Part shown: positions 38,333 through 45,901 of the stretch, piece by piece
Layout of the letters: every line of letters starts with the position of its first letter
Numbering within the stretch: position 1 is the stretch's first letter
Source of the DNA: Algoriphagus sp. NG3
GTDB taxonomy: Bacteria; Bacteroidota; Bacteroidia; Cytophagales; Cyclobacteriaceae
NCBI RefSeq assembly: GCF_034119865.1
Contig: NZ_CP139421.1
Location: 992,001-1,056,000 of the forward strand
Reading direction: 5' to 3'
DNA: 64,000 nt
Program-made: the position numbers and the translations under genes
Notes under the pieces: model-generated
Databases searched by the model: none
What the model saw: only the letters and a program-made list of their open reading frames with translations
Told to the model about the DNA's origin: nothing

Positions 38333-38363
38333 GCCTTCCAATTTGTTTTGGAAGGCTTTTTTT
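38333..38363 (+). terminator. Intrinsic terminator after the DUF1573 gene
   Basis: GCCTTCCAA (38,333-38,341) and TTGGAAGGC (38,348-38,356) form a perfect 9-bp stem with a TTTGTT loop, followed by seven T residues. It is 28 bases past the stop. Confidence 0.9.
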
Positions 38364-38577
38364 ATGGGGCAATCTGAGTCGTTTACTTACAGGGAGTTTT
38401 TTATGTAGCCGGAACTGTGGCGTCCATTAAAATTCAAGGGCAGTGAGAGGTGTTTTGGGTTTTATTGCCAACTGAATGGTGCTTTGGTCATTCTTTCTAA
38501 GGCTAGTACCATCTGATTTCCGATCTGTTTTTTGGATCATCTCATTGAAGAAATCATCATTTCGTAAAAGCAAAAGA

Positions 38578-38855
38578 TCATTCTGTCAAATACTGTTTGT
38601 ATGCCTGGGGGCTTGCCTGTCTGTTTTTTTGAAGGCACTATTGAAACTGGAAATACTATTGAACCCTGTTTCATATGCAATGGCAGAGATAGGGTAGTTG
38701 TTGTAGCTGGGATCTTTGGGCAATTGAATGGTATATTCCACCCGGAAGTTGCTTACAAATGCGTTGAAGTTTTTCTGACTCTTCAGGTTGATTACCATAG
38801 AAAGCACCTGTGTACTTACTTTCAAGGCTTCACTCAGAGATTTAGGAACTGTCAT
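38578..38855 (-). pseudogene. AraC-family DNA-binding domain fragment, frameshifted
   Basis: Only the C-terminal HTH part of an AraC/XylS regulator remains: SLSEALKVSTQVLSMVINLK is the first helix-turn-helix region and ISAIAYETGFNSISSFNSAF the second. The N-terminal sensor part is missing; the fragment starts with an ATG overlapping the stop of the upstream gene. After FNSAFKK the frame gives TDRQAPRHTNSI, but removing one base of the T7 run at 38,624-38,630 restores SPQAYKQYLTE and a stop at 38,578. This is the normal family ending. So it is both truncated and frameshifted, unless the T run is a sequencing error. Confidence 0.75.
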
Positions 38856-39505
38856 TAAACCACACCATCAAAATGGTGCAAAATAAATCCTCCGGCTCCA
38901 TTCGGTATCGCATCATAGTAAAAAGATGCTTTTATTTCACGTCCCTTTTTAACTCTATTTTTCTTATCATAACTGAACTCAAATATTTTATATGAGTTGG
39001 CTGTTTGAAATTGATTGTTTCCTGTATTGGGGTTGATTACTCTATTACCAGCTACAGCATGATGATCCGTAGATTCTCGATTGTTTATTTCTGCATAAAT
39101 GCTTGATAGCTCATCAATAGATATCACATGACATGAACCCGGAATAGTACCAGCTCTTTGTTCTGCTATTTTTTCAGCAGTTTTGTAATTTCCCATATGT
39201 TGTTGTATAAACATGCTGGATATTACATTAGCAGCCCCCGATTTCCGCATCCCTTTGCCAATGCTTGCACCCTTGGGTTTCTTCTGTATGACCTTTGGAC
39301 TATTATATGCTGTTTCCGGATACGCTTTCAATTGCTGTACACGTTGGCTACTGTTAAAGGCTTTTTGCAGTTTTCTTTGCGCAATCGCTTCTGGTCGATT
39401 GTCTAGAAACTGAAAAGCAGATTCGCCATTAGATTGAAGTTTTGGTACATTACTAGCTACACCTTGGCGTTTATTTTCCGATGTCTTCTCAGCGTGCCTA
39501 TTCAT
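38855..39505 (-). CDS. eCIS-type leader protein with unknown C-terminal domain (candidate effector)
   Basis: A 216-residue protein. Residues 30-75 (FQFLDNRPEAIAQRKLQ, then two copies of a unit like KAFNSSQRVQQLKAY and ETAYNSPKVIQ) closely resemble the N-terminal segment that precedes DUF4157 and other domains in proteins linked to extracellular contractile injection systems. That family link is from memory, not a search. The DUF4157 protease motif is absent. The C-terminal part (about 95-216: GSCHVISIDELSSIYAEI, HHAVAGNRVINPNTG, ASFYYDAIPNGAGGFILHHF) matches nothing I recognise. No eCIS structural gene is in the window. Its stop overlaps the AraC fragment. Confidence 0.65.
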   Translation of the reverse strand: MNRHAEKTSENKRQGVASNVPKLQSNGESAFQFLDNRPEAIAQRKLQKAFNSSQRVQQLKAYPETAYNSPKVIQKKPKGASIGKGMRKSGAANVISSMFIQQHMGNYKTAEKIAEQRAGTIPGSCHVISIDELSSIYAEINNRESTDHHAVAGNRVINPNTGNNQFQTANSYKIFEFSYDKKNRVKKGREIKASFYYDAIPNGAGGFILHHFDGVV

Positions 39506-39589
39506 TGTGTATGGTCTTATTTTTAAACTTGCCTAAAATGGTCTCCGGCTATGGTATGATCCAGAGGGGGTTGCGGTACTAATTTAGCA

Positions 39590-40077
39590 AAAAGAAACAA
39601 ATATTAACCCAGGAAAGGAGAAGCCTGAAATATGCCGAATATGCCGACGATTTCAGCATCTTCACCAATATTTTTAGTGAGGAGCCAGAATGTGGGAGGC
39701 ACTGGTGGTGACGAAGCATAGCTGGGATAACCTGAAACGTAAGCTCAAAAGGATCACAAAGAAAATCTTGCCGTACAGTTTTGAGGAAAAGCTTCAAAAA
39801 CCTAGGGAGATTTGGATGGGCTGGGTGAACAATTACCGACTTCACTACTGTATCTAGTCCGCCGCGGCGGATCAAAGTCCCATACTGATAACAACAATTA
39901 CACTCTCTAAACTGAGAAGAAAAGGTTATCAAAGTATGCTGGACTATTACTCAAAATCAAAGCCTGATATTCAGTGAACCGCCGTATACAGCCTGTCCCG
40001 ATGTATCGGGAAGACCCGTACGTACGGTGGTGTGAGAGGCGCACCGTGGGCTTATGGCTCACGGCCGTCTACTCGAT
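39590..40077 (+). mobile_element. Decayed group II intron (3' part)
   Basis: The 5' half is missing. What remains is a broken reverse-transcriptase reading frame followed by a domain V/VI-like RNA end. Domain V: GAACCGCCGTATAC at 39,976-39,989 and GTACGTACGGTGG at 40,018-40,030. Its tip is replaced by a palindromic insertion (TCCCGATGTATCGGGA at 39,996-40,011). The 3' end CTACTCGAT at 40,069-40,077 matches the CTACTCGAC end of the intact intron downstream. The left boundary is not defined by sequence. Confidence 0.75.
39625..39977 (+). pseudogene. Remnant of group II intron reverse transcriptase/maturase
   Basis: Pieces of a maturase in the right order. LKYAEYADDFSIF (from 39,625) has the RT catalytic YADD. 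After a frame change and a deletion, WDNLKRKLKRITKKILPYSF from 39,723 and MGWVNNYRL follow. After another loss comes YCI and a stop at 39,855, then, in the same frame, QSPILITTITLSKLRRKGYQ and SMLDYY up to the stop at 39,975-39,977. A palindrome TCCGCCGCGGCGGA (39,858-39,871) sits in the gap. It comes from a different maturase subtype than the intact one downstream. Confidence 0.82.
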
Positions 40078-41940
40078 GTGTGCTGTGTAAGCTATGATAA
40101 AGATGAGGGCAGGCCCCTCGGTGAGGGTTTTTAGGGAAACTCACCAAACCACTTCTATGATGCATCTGCGGTAACAAGGATGTGTGAAGCGATAGAAGAA
40201 AAGGCTGTTTAAACAGTCAGGTAAGGATAGAAGAGATGAGCGAAAGCGAACCTTCCGATGAAGTGACGAAAAGACCAGTCGTTGTCAAAATCCGGTCTAT
40301 ATCGAGAGATCGGTGATAAGCATGGAAGTTACCTAATTACTGTCTATGCGGCAGCCGTCATAAAGGGGGCATGACTTCTATCCAGGCTTTATTGTGGAAT
40401 CACAGGAAACCTATATGCTATGCCAAAAGGAAAACACAAACAGGCAGTACCTGTGAGTCGATTACTGATGAGCATATAGGTGGCGGATGAAGCCGTAGTA
40501 GCGATGAAATTCCTGTAATGGGAACGGAGCGAAGGGCTTCAATTATGCAGTTTTAATTTAAGAACAACTTAAATGATTAAGGATGATTTTTAAAGAACAG
40601 ACAAAGTCGGTACCAATTACCAAAGAAATGGTGTGGGAATCCTACAAGAAAGTGAAAAGTAATGGAGGCAGTGCAGGGATTGACCAGCAGAGCCTGTCAG
40701 AATTTGACAGTGTACGTTCCAAAGAACTGTACAAGCTATGGAACAGACTTGCATCTGGAAGTTACTTTGCACCCGCAATAAAGAGGGTAACAATACCCAA
40801 GGCAGGAGGTAAGACCCGTCCTTTGGGAATTCCGACTGTAAGCGACAGGATTGCCCAACAGGTAGTAAAGACGTACCTCGAACCAAGGTTGGAATCGGTA
40901 TTCGTGGACGATTCCTACGGATACCGTCCGAACAAGAATGCGCATACAGCAATCCAGAAAGTACAACAAAATGTGCGAAAGTTCAGCTGGGTGATAGATT
41001 TGGACATACAGGAGTTCTTTGAAAATGTGAACCACGAGCTTTTGTTGAAGGCTCTGGAAAGACACGTTTCAGAAAGCTGGGTACTGATGTATATCAAAAG
41101 GTGGCTGGAAGCACCAGTTATACTTGAAGATGGTTCAGTCAAAGTATCCAAGGGAAAAGGGACTCCTCAGGGAGGAGTAATCAGCCCGCTTCTTGCCAAT
41201 CTCTATATGCATTACTGTGTTGATAAGTGGTTGGAGAAATCCCATCCATCAGTCAATATGATTCGGTACGCTGATGATCTTATTATCCATTGCAGTAGCT
41301 ATCAGAAAGCTGTCGAAACCCTTGCAGACCTGAAAAGCCGTCTTGAAAATTGTGGCTTAAAAGCTCATCCTGAAAAGACCAAAATCGTGTATTGCAAGAA
41401 GGATGGCAGAAATCTGGAAGGCTCCCCTGTTCAGTTTGATTTTCTGGGTTTCAGTTTTCGGCCCATTAGAAATAAATTAAGAAACGGGGGAAGTTTTCTG
41501 CAATTTGATTGTAAGATGAGCCGTAAGTCCAAAGTACGTATCAATGGGGAACTTCGTAAGCTTAATTTCCACAACAAAACCCAACGAGGTATTCAGGATT
41601 TGGCTACAATGCTGAATCCAAAGATCCGAGGATGGGTAAATTATTATGGGAAAATCAGTAGAAGAAGCTTAAGACCTGTGTTTTATTACCTGCACCACCG
41701 AATGATCAGATGGATTCTGAACAAGTACAAAAGCTTCAAAGGAAGCAAGATCAAAGCAATTAAATGGCTTAGGCAAGTGACGGTTTCTTATCCAAACCTG
41801 TTTTATCACTGGGAACTGGGATACAAATTAGTCTAACAAAATGGACTATCCGACTGCATAATAAGAGCCATATGAATTGAGAGATTCACGTACGGTTCTG
41901 TGAGAGGTTTAGGGGTGGAATTCCCCTTTACCTACTCGAC
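40078..41940 (+). mobile_element. Intact group II intron (about 1.86 kb)
   Basis: Begins GTGTGC at 40,078, matching the group II 5' consensus GUGYG, directly after the last base of the decayed intron. Domains I-IV occupy about 505 bases before the maturase. Domain V (GAGCCATATGAATT ... CACGTACGGTTC, 41,865-41,898) and domain VI follow it, and the intron ends ...CTACTCGAC at 41,940, fitting the terminal AY rule. The next bases, TATGTGC, are a half recombination site of the first cassette. It carries a maturase without an endonuclease domain. Size, ORF type and target fit class C introns of the attC-inserting kind, but class is inferred. Confidence 0.85.
40583..41836 (+). CDS. ltrA: Group II intron reverse transcriptase/maturase
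   Basis: A 417-residue multifunctional protein that splices and copies its intron RNA. The RT fingers-palm shows RVTIPKAGGKTRPLGIPTVS, DSYGYRPNKNAHTAI, VIDLDIQEFFENVNH, KGTPQGGVISPLLANLYMHY and catalytic RYADDLIIHC (YADD at 229-232). Domain X (maturase) covers the last 100 residues (GWVNYYGKISRRSLRPVFYY). No C-terminal HNH endonuclease follows, so mobility would rely on nicks or replication forks, as for class C introns. The frame is complete, so the intron may be active. Confidence 0.93.
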   Translation: MIFKEQTKSVPITKEMVWESYKKVKSNGGSAGIDQQSLSEFDSVRSKELYKLWNRLASGSYFAPAIKRVTIPKAGGKTRPLGIPTVSDRIAQQVVKTYLEPRLESVFVDDSYGYRPNKNAHTAIQKVQQNVRKFSWVIDLDIQEFFENVNHELLLKALERHVSESWVLMYIKRWLEAPVILEDGSVKVSKGKGTPQGGVISPLLANLYMHYCVDKWLEKSHPSVNMIRYADDLIIHCSSYQKAVETLADLKSRLENCGLKAHPEKTKIVYCKKDGRNLEGSPVQFDFLGFSFRPIRNKLRNGGSFLQFDCKMSRKSKVRINGELRKLNFHNKTQRGIQDLATMLNPKIRGWVNYYGKISRRSLRPVFYYLHHRMIRWILNKYKSFKGSKIKAIKWLRQVTVSYPNLFYHWELGYKLV

Positions 41941-42176
41941 TATGTGCATACCCTTTTTTGTTTTGTTGATTTAGAGATTTTTTTTAATTTTGTAGCTATG
42001 AGAATGACAGTAATGCTATAATATTCCTTTTGAGCTTAGTTCTTTAAGCAATGCGCTTTATTTATACAAAGCGTACTTTTTTATTATTCACTCATTTTAT
42101 TAATAATCATATAACCCAAGTCCATTGTCGACAGTATTTCTTGTTGCCTGTGGATGGTTATTTAAACAAAAAAATT
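41941..42176. other. Leader of the PhyH cassette
   Basis: With the intron 3' end (41,837-41,940) this makes about 340 bases without a protein gene. It begins TATGTGC, the reverse complement of GCACATA at 43,017-43,023, which marks the other end of this cassette. The rest is AT-rich with T runs (TTTTTTGTTTTG, ATTTTTTTTAATTTTG). ACAGTAATGCTATAATATTCC near 42,008 could be a promoter, but no element is clear. The frame of the PhyH gene is open back to 42,051; I prefer the ATG at 42,177. Confidence 0.5.
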
Positions 42177-42956
42177 ATGTCAGACATACTAAGTAAAAAG
42201 GAAATAGAGCATTTTATTTATAACGGTTTTGTTCGTCTTGATAATTCATTTTCAAAGGAAATCGCAGATGCAGCTTTAGAAACTCTTTGGAATGACCTTC
42301 CTTGTGACAGGTCAAATCCTTCAACCTGGATTGAGCCTGTAATTCGTTTGGGAATGTACACAAATGAACCATTTGTTGATTCCGTAAATACTCCAAAGTT
42401 ACATAACGCTTTTAATCAGTTAATAGGTAAAGACAAATGGATTCCTTGTCGGAATGTAGGAACGTTTCCTGTCAGATTTCCATCTGATCAGCAGCCTAAC
42501 GATACTGGTAAACACGTAGATGCAAGCTTTCCCGGAAATGACCCGAATAATTTTTTTGAATGGCGTGTCAATGTCAAATCAAAAGGACGAGCGTTATTGA
42601 TGTTGATTTTGTATTCAGATGTCAGCGAAAATGATGCTCCAACAGTCATTTATGAAGGTTCTCATATTGATGTTGCAAGATTATTGTCTATAGAAGGAGA
42701 TTTAGGTCTTTCTTTTATGGAACTTGCAGGCAAGTTGGACGAGTTGCCAGAAAGAAAAGAAGTGTATGCAACTGGTAAAGCGGGTACAGTTTACCTATGT
42801 CATCCGTTTTTGGTTCATTCAGCTCAACCACATAGGGGAAGTACGCCTAAATTTATGGCACAACCACCTTTGTTGTCAAAGGGCGAATTGTCTATTTCAG
42901 ATTCTGATGTCGGCTATTCTCCCGTTGAAAGGGCAATTCGCTTAGGAATAGATTAG
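42177..42956 (+). CDS. Phytanoyl-CoA dioxygenase (PhyH) family protein, cassette gene
   Basis: An Fe(II)/2-oxoglutarate-dependent oxygenase of 259 residues from MSDILSKKEIEHFIYNGFVR. The facial triad is GKHVDASFPG (His113, Asp115) and FLVHSAQPHRG (His214), with Arg220 as likely 2-oxoglutarate anchor. The N-terminal helix pair is typical of the family. The substrate is unknown; relatives hydroxylate small molecules and antibiotics. Unlike the other cassette genes it points away from the recombinase (plus strand), so it must have its own promoter. A terminator follows. Confidence 0.82.
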   Translation: MSDILSKKEIEHFIYNGFVRLDNSFSKEIADAALETLWNDLPCDRSNPSTWIEPVIRLGMYTNEPFVDSVNTPKLHNAFNQLIGKDKWIPCRNVGTFPVRFPSDQQPNDTGKHVDASFPGNDPNNFFEWRVNVKSKGRALLMLILYSDVSENDAPTVIYEGSHIDVARLLSIEGDLGLSFMELAGKLDELPERKEVYATGKAGTVYLCHPFLVHSAQPHRGSTPKFMAQPPLLSKGELSISDSDVGYSPVERAIRLGID

Positions 42957-42976
42957 TCATAAAGATGTTCATTTTG

Positions 42977-43010
42977 AAAGAGGTTGTTTTTTAGCAGCCT
43001 CTTTCTTTTT
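42977..43010 (+). terminator. Terminator after the PhyH gene
   Basis: AAAGAGGTTG (42,977-42,986) pairs with CAGCCTCTTT (42,995-43,004), one G-U pair, followed by CTTTTT. It lies 21 bases past the stop and just before the attC-like site. Confidence 0.75.
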
Positions 43011-43016
43011 AGGGTT

Positions 43017-43115
43017 GCACATAACGGTTCTCAGCTATACGCAGGCAGGGATTTTAACCACTGAACTTCCTACGAAGCACGAAACCCCTGCTTGCGTATA
43101 GGTGATGTTATGCCT
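43017..43115 (-). other. attC-like site A (between PhyH and restriction-modification cassettes)
   Basis: A palindrome of about 99 bases with outer ends GCACATAAC (43,017-43,025) and GTTATGCC (43,107-43,114). Inner arms: AGCTATACGCAGGCAGGG near 43,033 pairs with CCCCTGCTTGCGTATAGGT near 43,086, with few mismatches and an unpaired centre. On the minus strand it starts AGGCATAAC, complementary to the start of the R-M cassette, and ends GTTATGTGC, the start of the PhyH cassette. Confidence 0.75.
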
Positions 43116-43131
43116 TCGCCCTTCTTTTTCG

Positions 43132-44232
43132 TCACATTTGCGATATGATATTATTCCATTCCTTTTTGTGTTCATACTTCAATGCTGTGTCAATTTCAAT
43201 GCTGTTTACATAGTTTTCAATAAATTCTGATGTGTCAGAAAGTAGTCGTAAATAGTATTTTAAAGAATGTGTCAAGCCATTTGCAATAACGTGGCAACCG
43301 TGAATGTTTTTGATTCTCTCTATTTCTTTATTGATTTCGTCAGCTTGTGAGGTGTCAATATTTGCGGTTGATAGCAAGTAATAGCGGTTTACTTGAGTTG
43401 TCTTAAATTTCTCAAATGCGTCTTTTACAAGTTGTGCCGTTATTGGAATACCGTGTTTCACTTCAACTGCTTCAAAAGCTCGTTCCTTTTCATCAACAAT
43501 GTCAATGTCGCCAATACGCCCGCTTCGACTGTCAGCCGAAGTATGACTTTCCATTGGCAATAATACTTTTCCTTCAAATCTTTTTGTTTCATTGATTAAG
43601 CATTGGTAAGCTGCATACAAAGCTAAAACTGGAAGTCTTGATGCACCTTCTGCCGAATATTTGGTGTCAAAATGCTTGCTCAATAAATCAATTATTGTTG
43701 CAATAGGTAAGTTTAAAGGTTTTGCCAAGTCTATTTGTTGTGCATTTCTTTGGATGATTAGTCCTTGAAACAAAAAACTTAAAAGCTTGTCAATGTCTTT
43801 GCCTTTCTGAATAAAATCAATGGTTTCAAGAAATGCTGTTTTTAAAGAGTCTGGTCTTATTGCTCCTGAATAATTTGAATCGTAGGGAACTTTCTGTTCT
43901 AATGAACGAGTTAGCCAACCGCTTTCTGCCATTGCAGGAAACTTTATCCCTTTAAGAAAAGGAGTTATGAATTTTGAATCAAATGTTCTTCCTGAATAAC
44001 CATTTGGAATACTTGTTTGATGATTTCGTATGTCTTGAGCAGGGTTTAATTTTTTGTAAACAGCACTTGTTAGTATAACTGTGATTACCGCTTTTGCAGA
44101 TTCCGACCTACCTAATATTTCAAGTAGATGATTCTCAATTGCCTTATTTAAGTCAGATTTAATTTTATCATCAGAACCAACAAGTTCCATTGATTCAGCG
44201 TATATTTTTTCTAAAAATTCTGTTGGCTCCAT
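43132..44232 (-). CDS. Type II restriction endonuclease (PD-(D/E)XK type)
   Basis: A 366-residue protein assigned as the restriction enzyme of this system because it directly follows a C5-cytosine methyltransferase with no gap. A PD-(D/E)XK core is visible at 240-260: RIGDIDIVDEKERAFEAVEV followed by K, with Asp244 and Glu257-x-Lys259 as candidate catalytic residues. Other landmarks are RNHQTSIPNGYSGRTFDSKF and AMAESGWLTRSLEQ. The recognition sequence cannot be told from here and I do not assign a named isoschizomer. It is the last gene of the R-M cassette, ending 17 bases before the attC-like site. Confidence 0.8.
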   Translation of the reverse strand: MEPTEFLEKIYAESMELVGSDDKIKSDLNKAIENHLLEILGRSESAKAVITVILTSAVYKKLNPAQDIRNHQTSIPNGYSGRTFDSKFITPFLKGIKFPAMAESGWLTRSLEQKVPYDSNYSGAIRPDSLKTAFLETIDFIQKGKDIDKLLSFLFQGLIIQRNAQQIDLAKPLNLPIATIIDLLSKHFDTKYSAEGASRLPVLALYAAYQCLINETKRFEGKVLLPMESHTSADSRSGRIGDIDIVDEKERAFEAVEVKHGIPITAQLVKDAFEKFKTTQVNRYYLLSTANIDTSQADEINKEIERIKNIHGCHVIANGLTHSLKYYLRLLSDTSEFIENYVNSIEIDTALKYEHKKEWNNIISQM

Positions 44233-45453
44233 CTATTTTTCTAATTTTAAAAGTTGTGTTTTAATCTGCTCACCAACGGCTTTAATCATTGGAACGGCAA
44301 CAGAGTTGCCAACTTGTTTATATAGTTCTGCTTTGTTGTTAAGTAACTTGAATTTTTTCGGGAATCCCATAATTTTATAGCACTCCTGAATTGTAAGTTT
44401 CCTTACAGTTCCTTCGTGCCAAATCCAAAATCTTCCTGATGACTCTTGCGATGGAAGAGCTGGATGAACACCTTCGGTAGAGTAAATTCTGTTTGGTTGT
44501 TTATGAACTCTTGACAAGTGTTCTGTTCCTGGTCTTACTCCTGCTTTTCGGATAGTTTTGTTTCTGTAACCTGCGAAAACCAGTCCTGAATCTTGCGTTT
44601 TTTGCTCATCCAAAATAGTATAAGGCTCATCTAAATATTCAAAATCGTTTTCTTTGTCTAAAAAGTCTTTAAGAGCTGGTTTAGGTTTCTTTTTGATTTT
44701 TGAAAAATCAAATTTAGTTTCCTTATGTCCTATGATAATTATGCGTTCTCTATTTTGTGGCAAACCAAAGTCAGAAGCGTTCAAAACTTTTTTTGAAACC
44801 ACATAACCCATTTCTTCCAAGTGTTGAACTATGGTCGAAAGTGTTCTTTTGTTGTCGTGGTAAACCAAATGCTTTACATTTTCAAGAAGAACAACCTTTG
44901 GTTGACGTTTCTCAATTAATTCAAAAACGTGATAAATCAACGTTCCCCTTGTGTCTTCAAAACCTTTCATTTTACCTGAAATGCTAAATGGTTGGCAAGG
45001 AAAACCTGCACAAAGAATATCGTGTTTTGGAACAATATCTAAATTAAGTTTTGTGATGTCGCCAAAAGGCACTTCCCCAAAATTAAATTCATAGGCACGT
45101 TGTGCGTGATAATTAAACTCAGAAGAAAAAACACATTTACCGCCAAGTTCTTGTAATGGAATTCTGAAACCCCCAATTCCTGCAAAAAGGTCAATAAAAG
45201 TAAACTCAGGATTTTCAGGTGCTGGAAATGGAATATCCCATTTTATGGGAAGCATTGCCTGCAATTCTGGCTCTGCTACAATATTCATTTCTTCGCTCAT
45301 TGAAGAATAGTATTCTTTTGCTCTTTTTTCAAAAGATTTTGATACTCCGTTTGTATGGTTGTGAAGATAGTGGGTGAAAAAAGCTAAATCTTCCGCATTG
45401 CCATTTAAGGTTTCAACTTTTAGCTTGTCCCGAAGTTTTGAATATTTTATCAT
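44233..45453 (-). CDS. DNA (cytosine-5) methyltransferase, type II
   Basis: A 406-residue C5 methyltransferase that protects the host sites. Motif I FIDLFAGIGGFR (about 86-97), motif IV GFPCQPFSISGK with catalytic Cys153, motif VI ENVK, motif VIII QNRERIIIIG and the final motif X QVGNSVAVPMI are all present, with the target recognition region between about 270 and 345. An 80-residue N-terminal extension before motif I is unusual and may help recognition. The restriction gene follows directly; the regulator precedes by three bases. Confidence 0.94.
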   Translation of the reverse strand: MIKYSKLRDKLKVETLNGNAEDLAFFTHYLHNHTNGVSKSFEKRAKEYYSSMSEEMNIVAEPELQAMLPIKWDIPFPAPENPEFTFIDLFAGIGGFRIPLQELGGKCVFSSEFNYHAQRAYEFNFGEVPFGDITKLNLDIVPKHDILCAGFPCQPFSISGKMKGFEDTRGTLIYHVFELIEKRQPKVVLLENVKHLVYHDNKRTLSTIVQHLEEMGYVVSKKVLNASDFGLPQNRERIIIIGHKETKFDFSKIKKKPKPALKDFLDKENDFEYLDEPYTILDEQKTQDSGLVFAGYRNKTIRKAGVRPGTEHLSRVHKQPNRIYSTEGVHPALPSQESSGRFWIWHEGTVRKLTIQECYKIMGFPKKFKLLNNKAELYKQVGNSVAVPMIKAVGEQIKTQLLKLEK

Positions 45454-45456
45454 AGC

Positions 45457-45783
45457 TTAAAAGTTTATTTTTCCTTGTTGTTGATTCTTGATTCGCATAT
45501 ATTTTGCCTTTTCTTCAGCCGCTTTTAAAAGTTCTCTTGGTTCTTCTTGCGGATAAATGATTTCAGCAATTTTCTCACTGAAATACTCGTGTTCCAATTG
45601 TTTCAAGTCAAGATTGAAAATCTTCGAGAGCTTTGGTAGGACTTCAACTGGAACATTTCTTTTCCCGTTCTCTATTTTTGAAAGAGTAGATTGGTCAATA
45701 TCTAATGCAGCAGCAAGTTTAGTTAACGTCAAGCTGTTGTCCGACCTAAGTTTGTGTATGTATTCTCCAAATGTTTCTTTCAT
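45457..45783 (-). CDS. XRE-family regulator, probable R-M controller protein
   Basis: A 108-residue protein with an N-terminal lambda-repressor-type helix-turn-helix (LTKLAAALDIDQSTLSKIEN) and a charged C-terminal helix. Its place as first gene of the R-M unit, three bases ahead of the methyltransferase, suggests a controller (C) protein that times methyltransferase and endonuclease expression when the cassette enters a new host. C-boxes would be expected between 45,784 and about 45,900; I could not identify them with confidence. Confidence 0.82.
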   Translation of the reverse strand: MKETFGEYIHKLRSDNSLTLTKLAAALDIDQSTLSKIENGKRNVPVEVLPKLSKIFNLDLKQLEHEYFSEKIAEIIYPQEEPRELLKAAEEKAKYMRIKNQQQGKINF

Positions 45784-45901
45784 CTTCTTGAAAATTTCAC
45801 CTTGACAATTTTGGCAAATTTACAAATATGTTTGATTCTACGATGTCAAATTCTGAAAAAATTTGGTCAGTTTGTTTTTAGCACGGTCGTCTTTTAGGGT
45901 G

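Noticed and set aside
38855..39505. DUF4157 metallopeptidase or a full injection-system locus
   Set aside because: No HExxH-type motif follows the leader, and no sheath, tube or baseplate genes occur in the window.
39579..39932. Minus-strand frame of 117 codons across the decayed intron
   Set aside because: It is antisense to recognisable maturase pieces and has no features of its own.
40078..41940. Retron or diversity-generating reverse transcriptase
   Set aside because: The protein has a maturase domain X and is surrounded by a group II 5' GTGTG end and a domain V/VI, with no msr/msd or template repeat.
42051..42176. Longer start of the PhyH gene at 42,051
   Set aside because: It adds 42 residues without family similarity, in AT-rich cassette leader sequence; the ATG at 42,177 starts the usual family N-terminus.
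43017..43115. Reading the long palindromes as ordinary transcription terminators
   Set aside because: No T-run follows them, they are 99-136 bases long with bulged arms, and their ends follow the cassette-specific complementarity rule.
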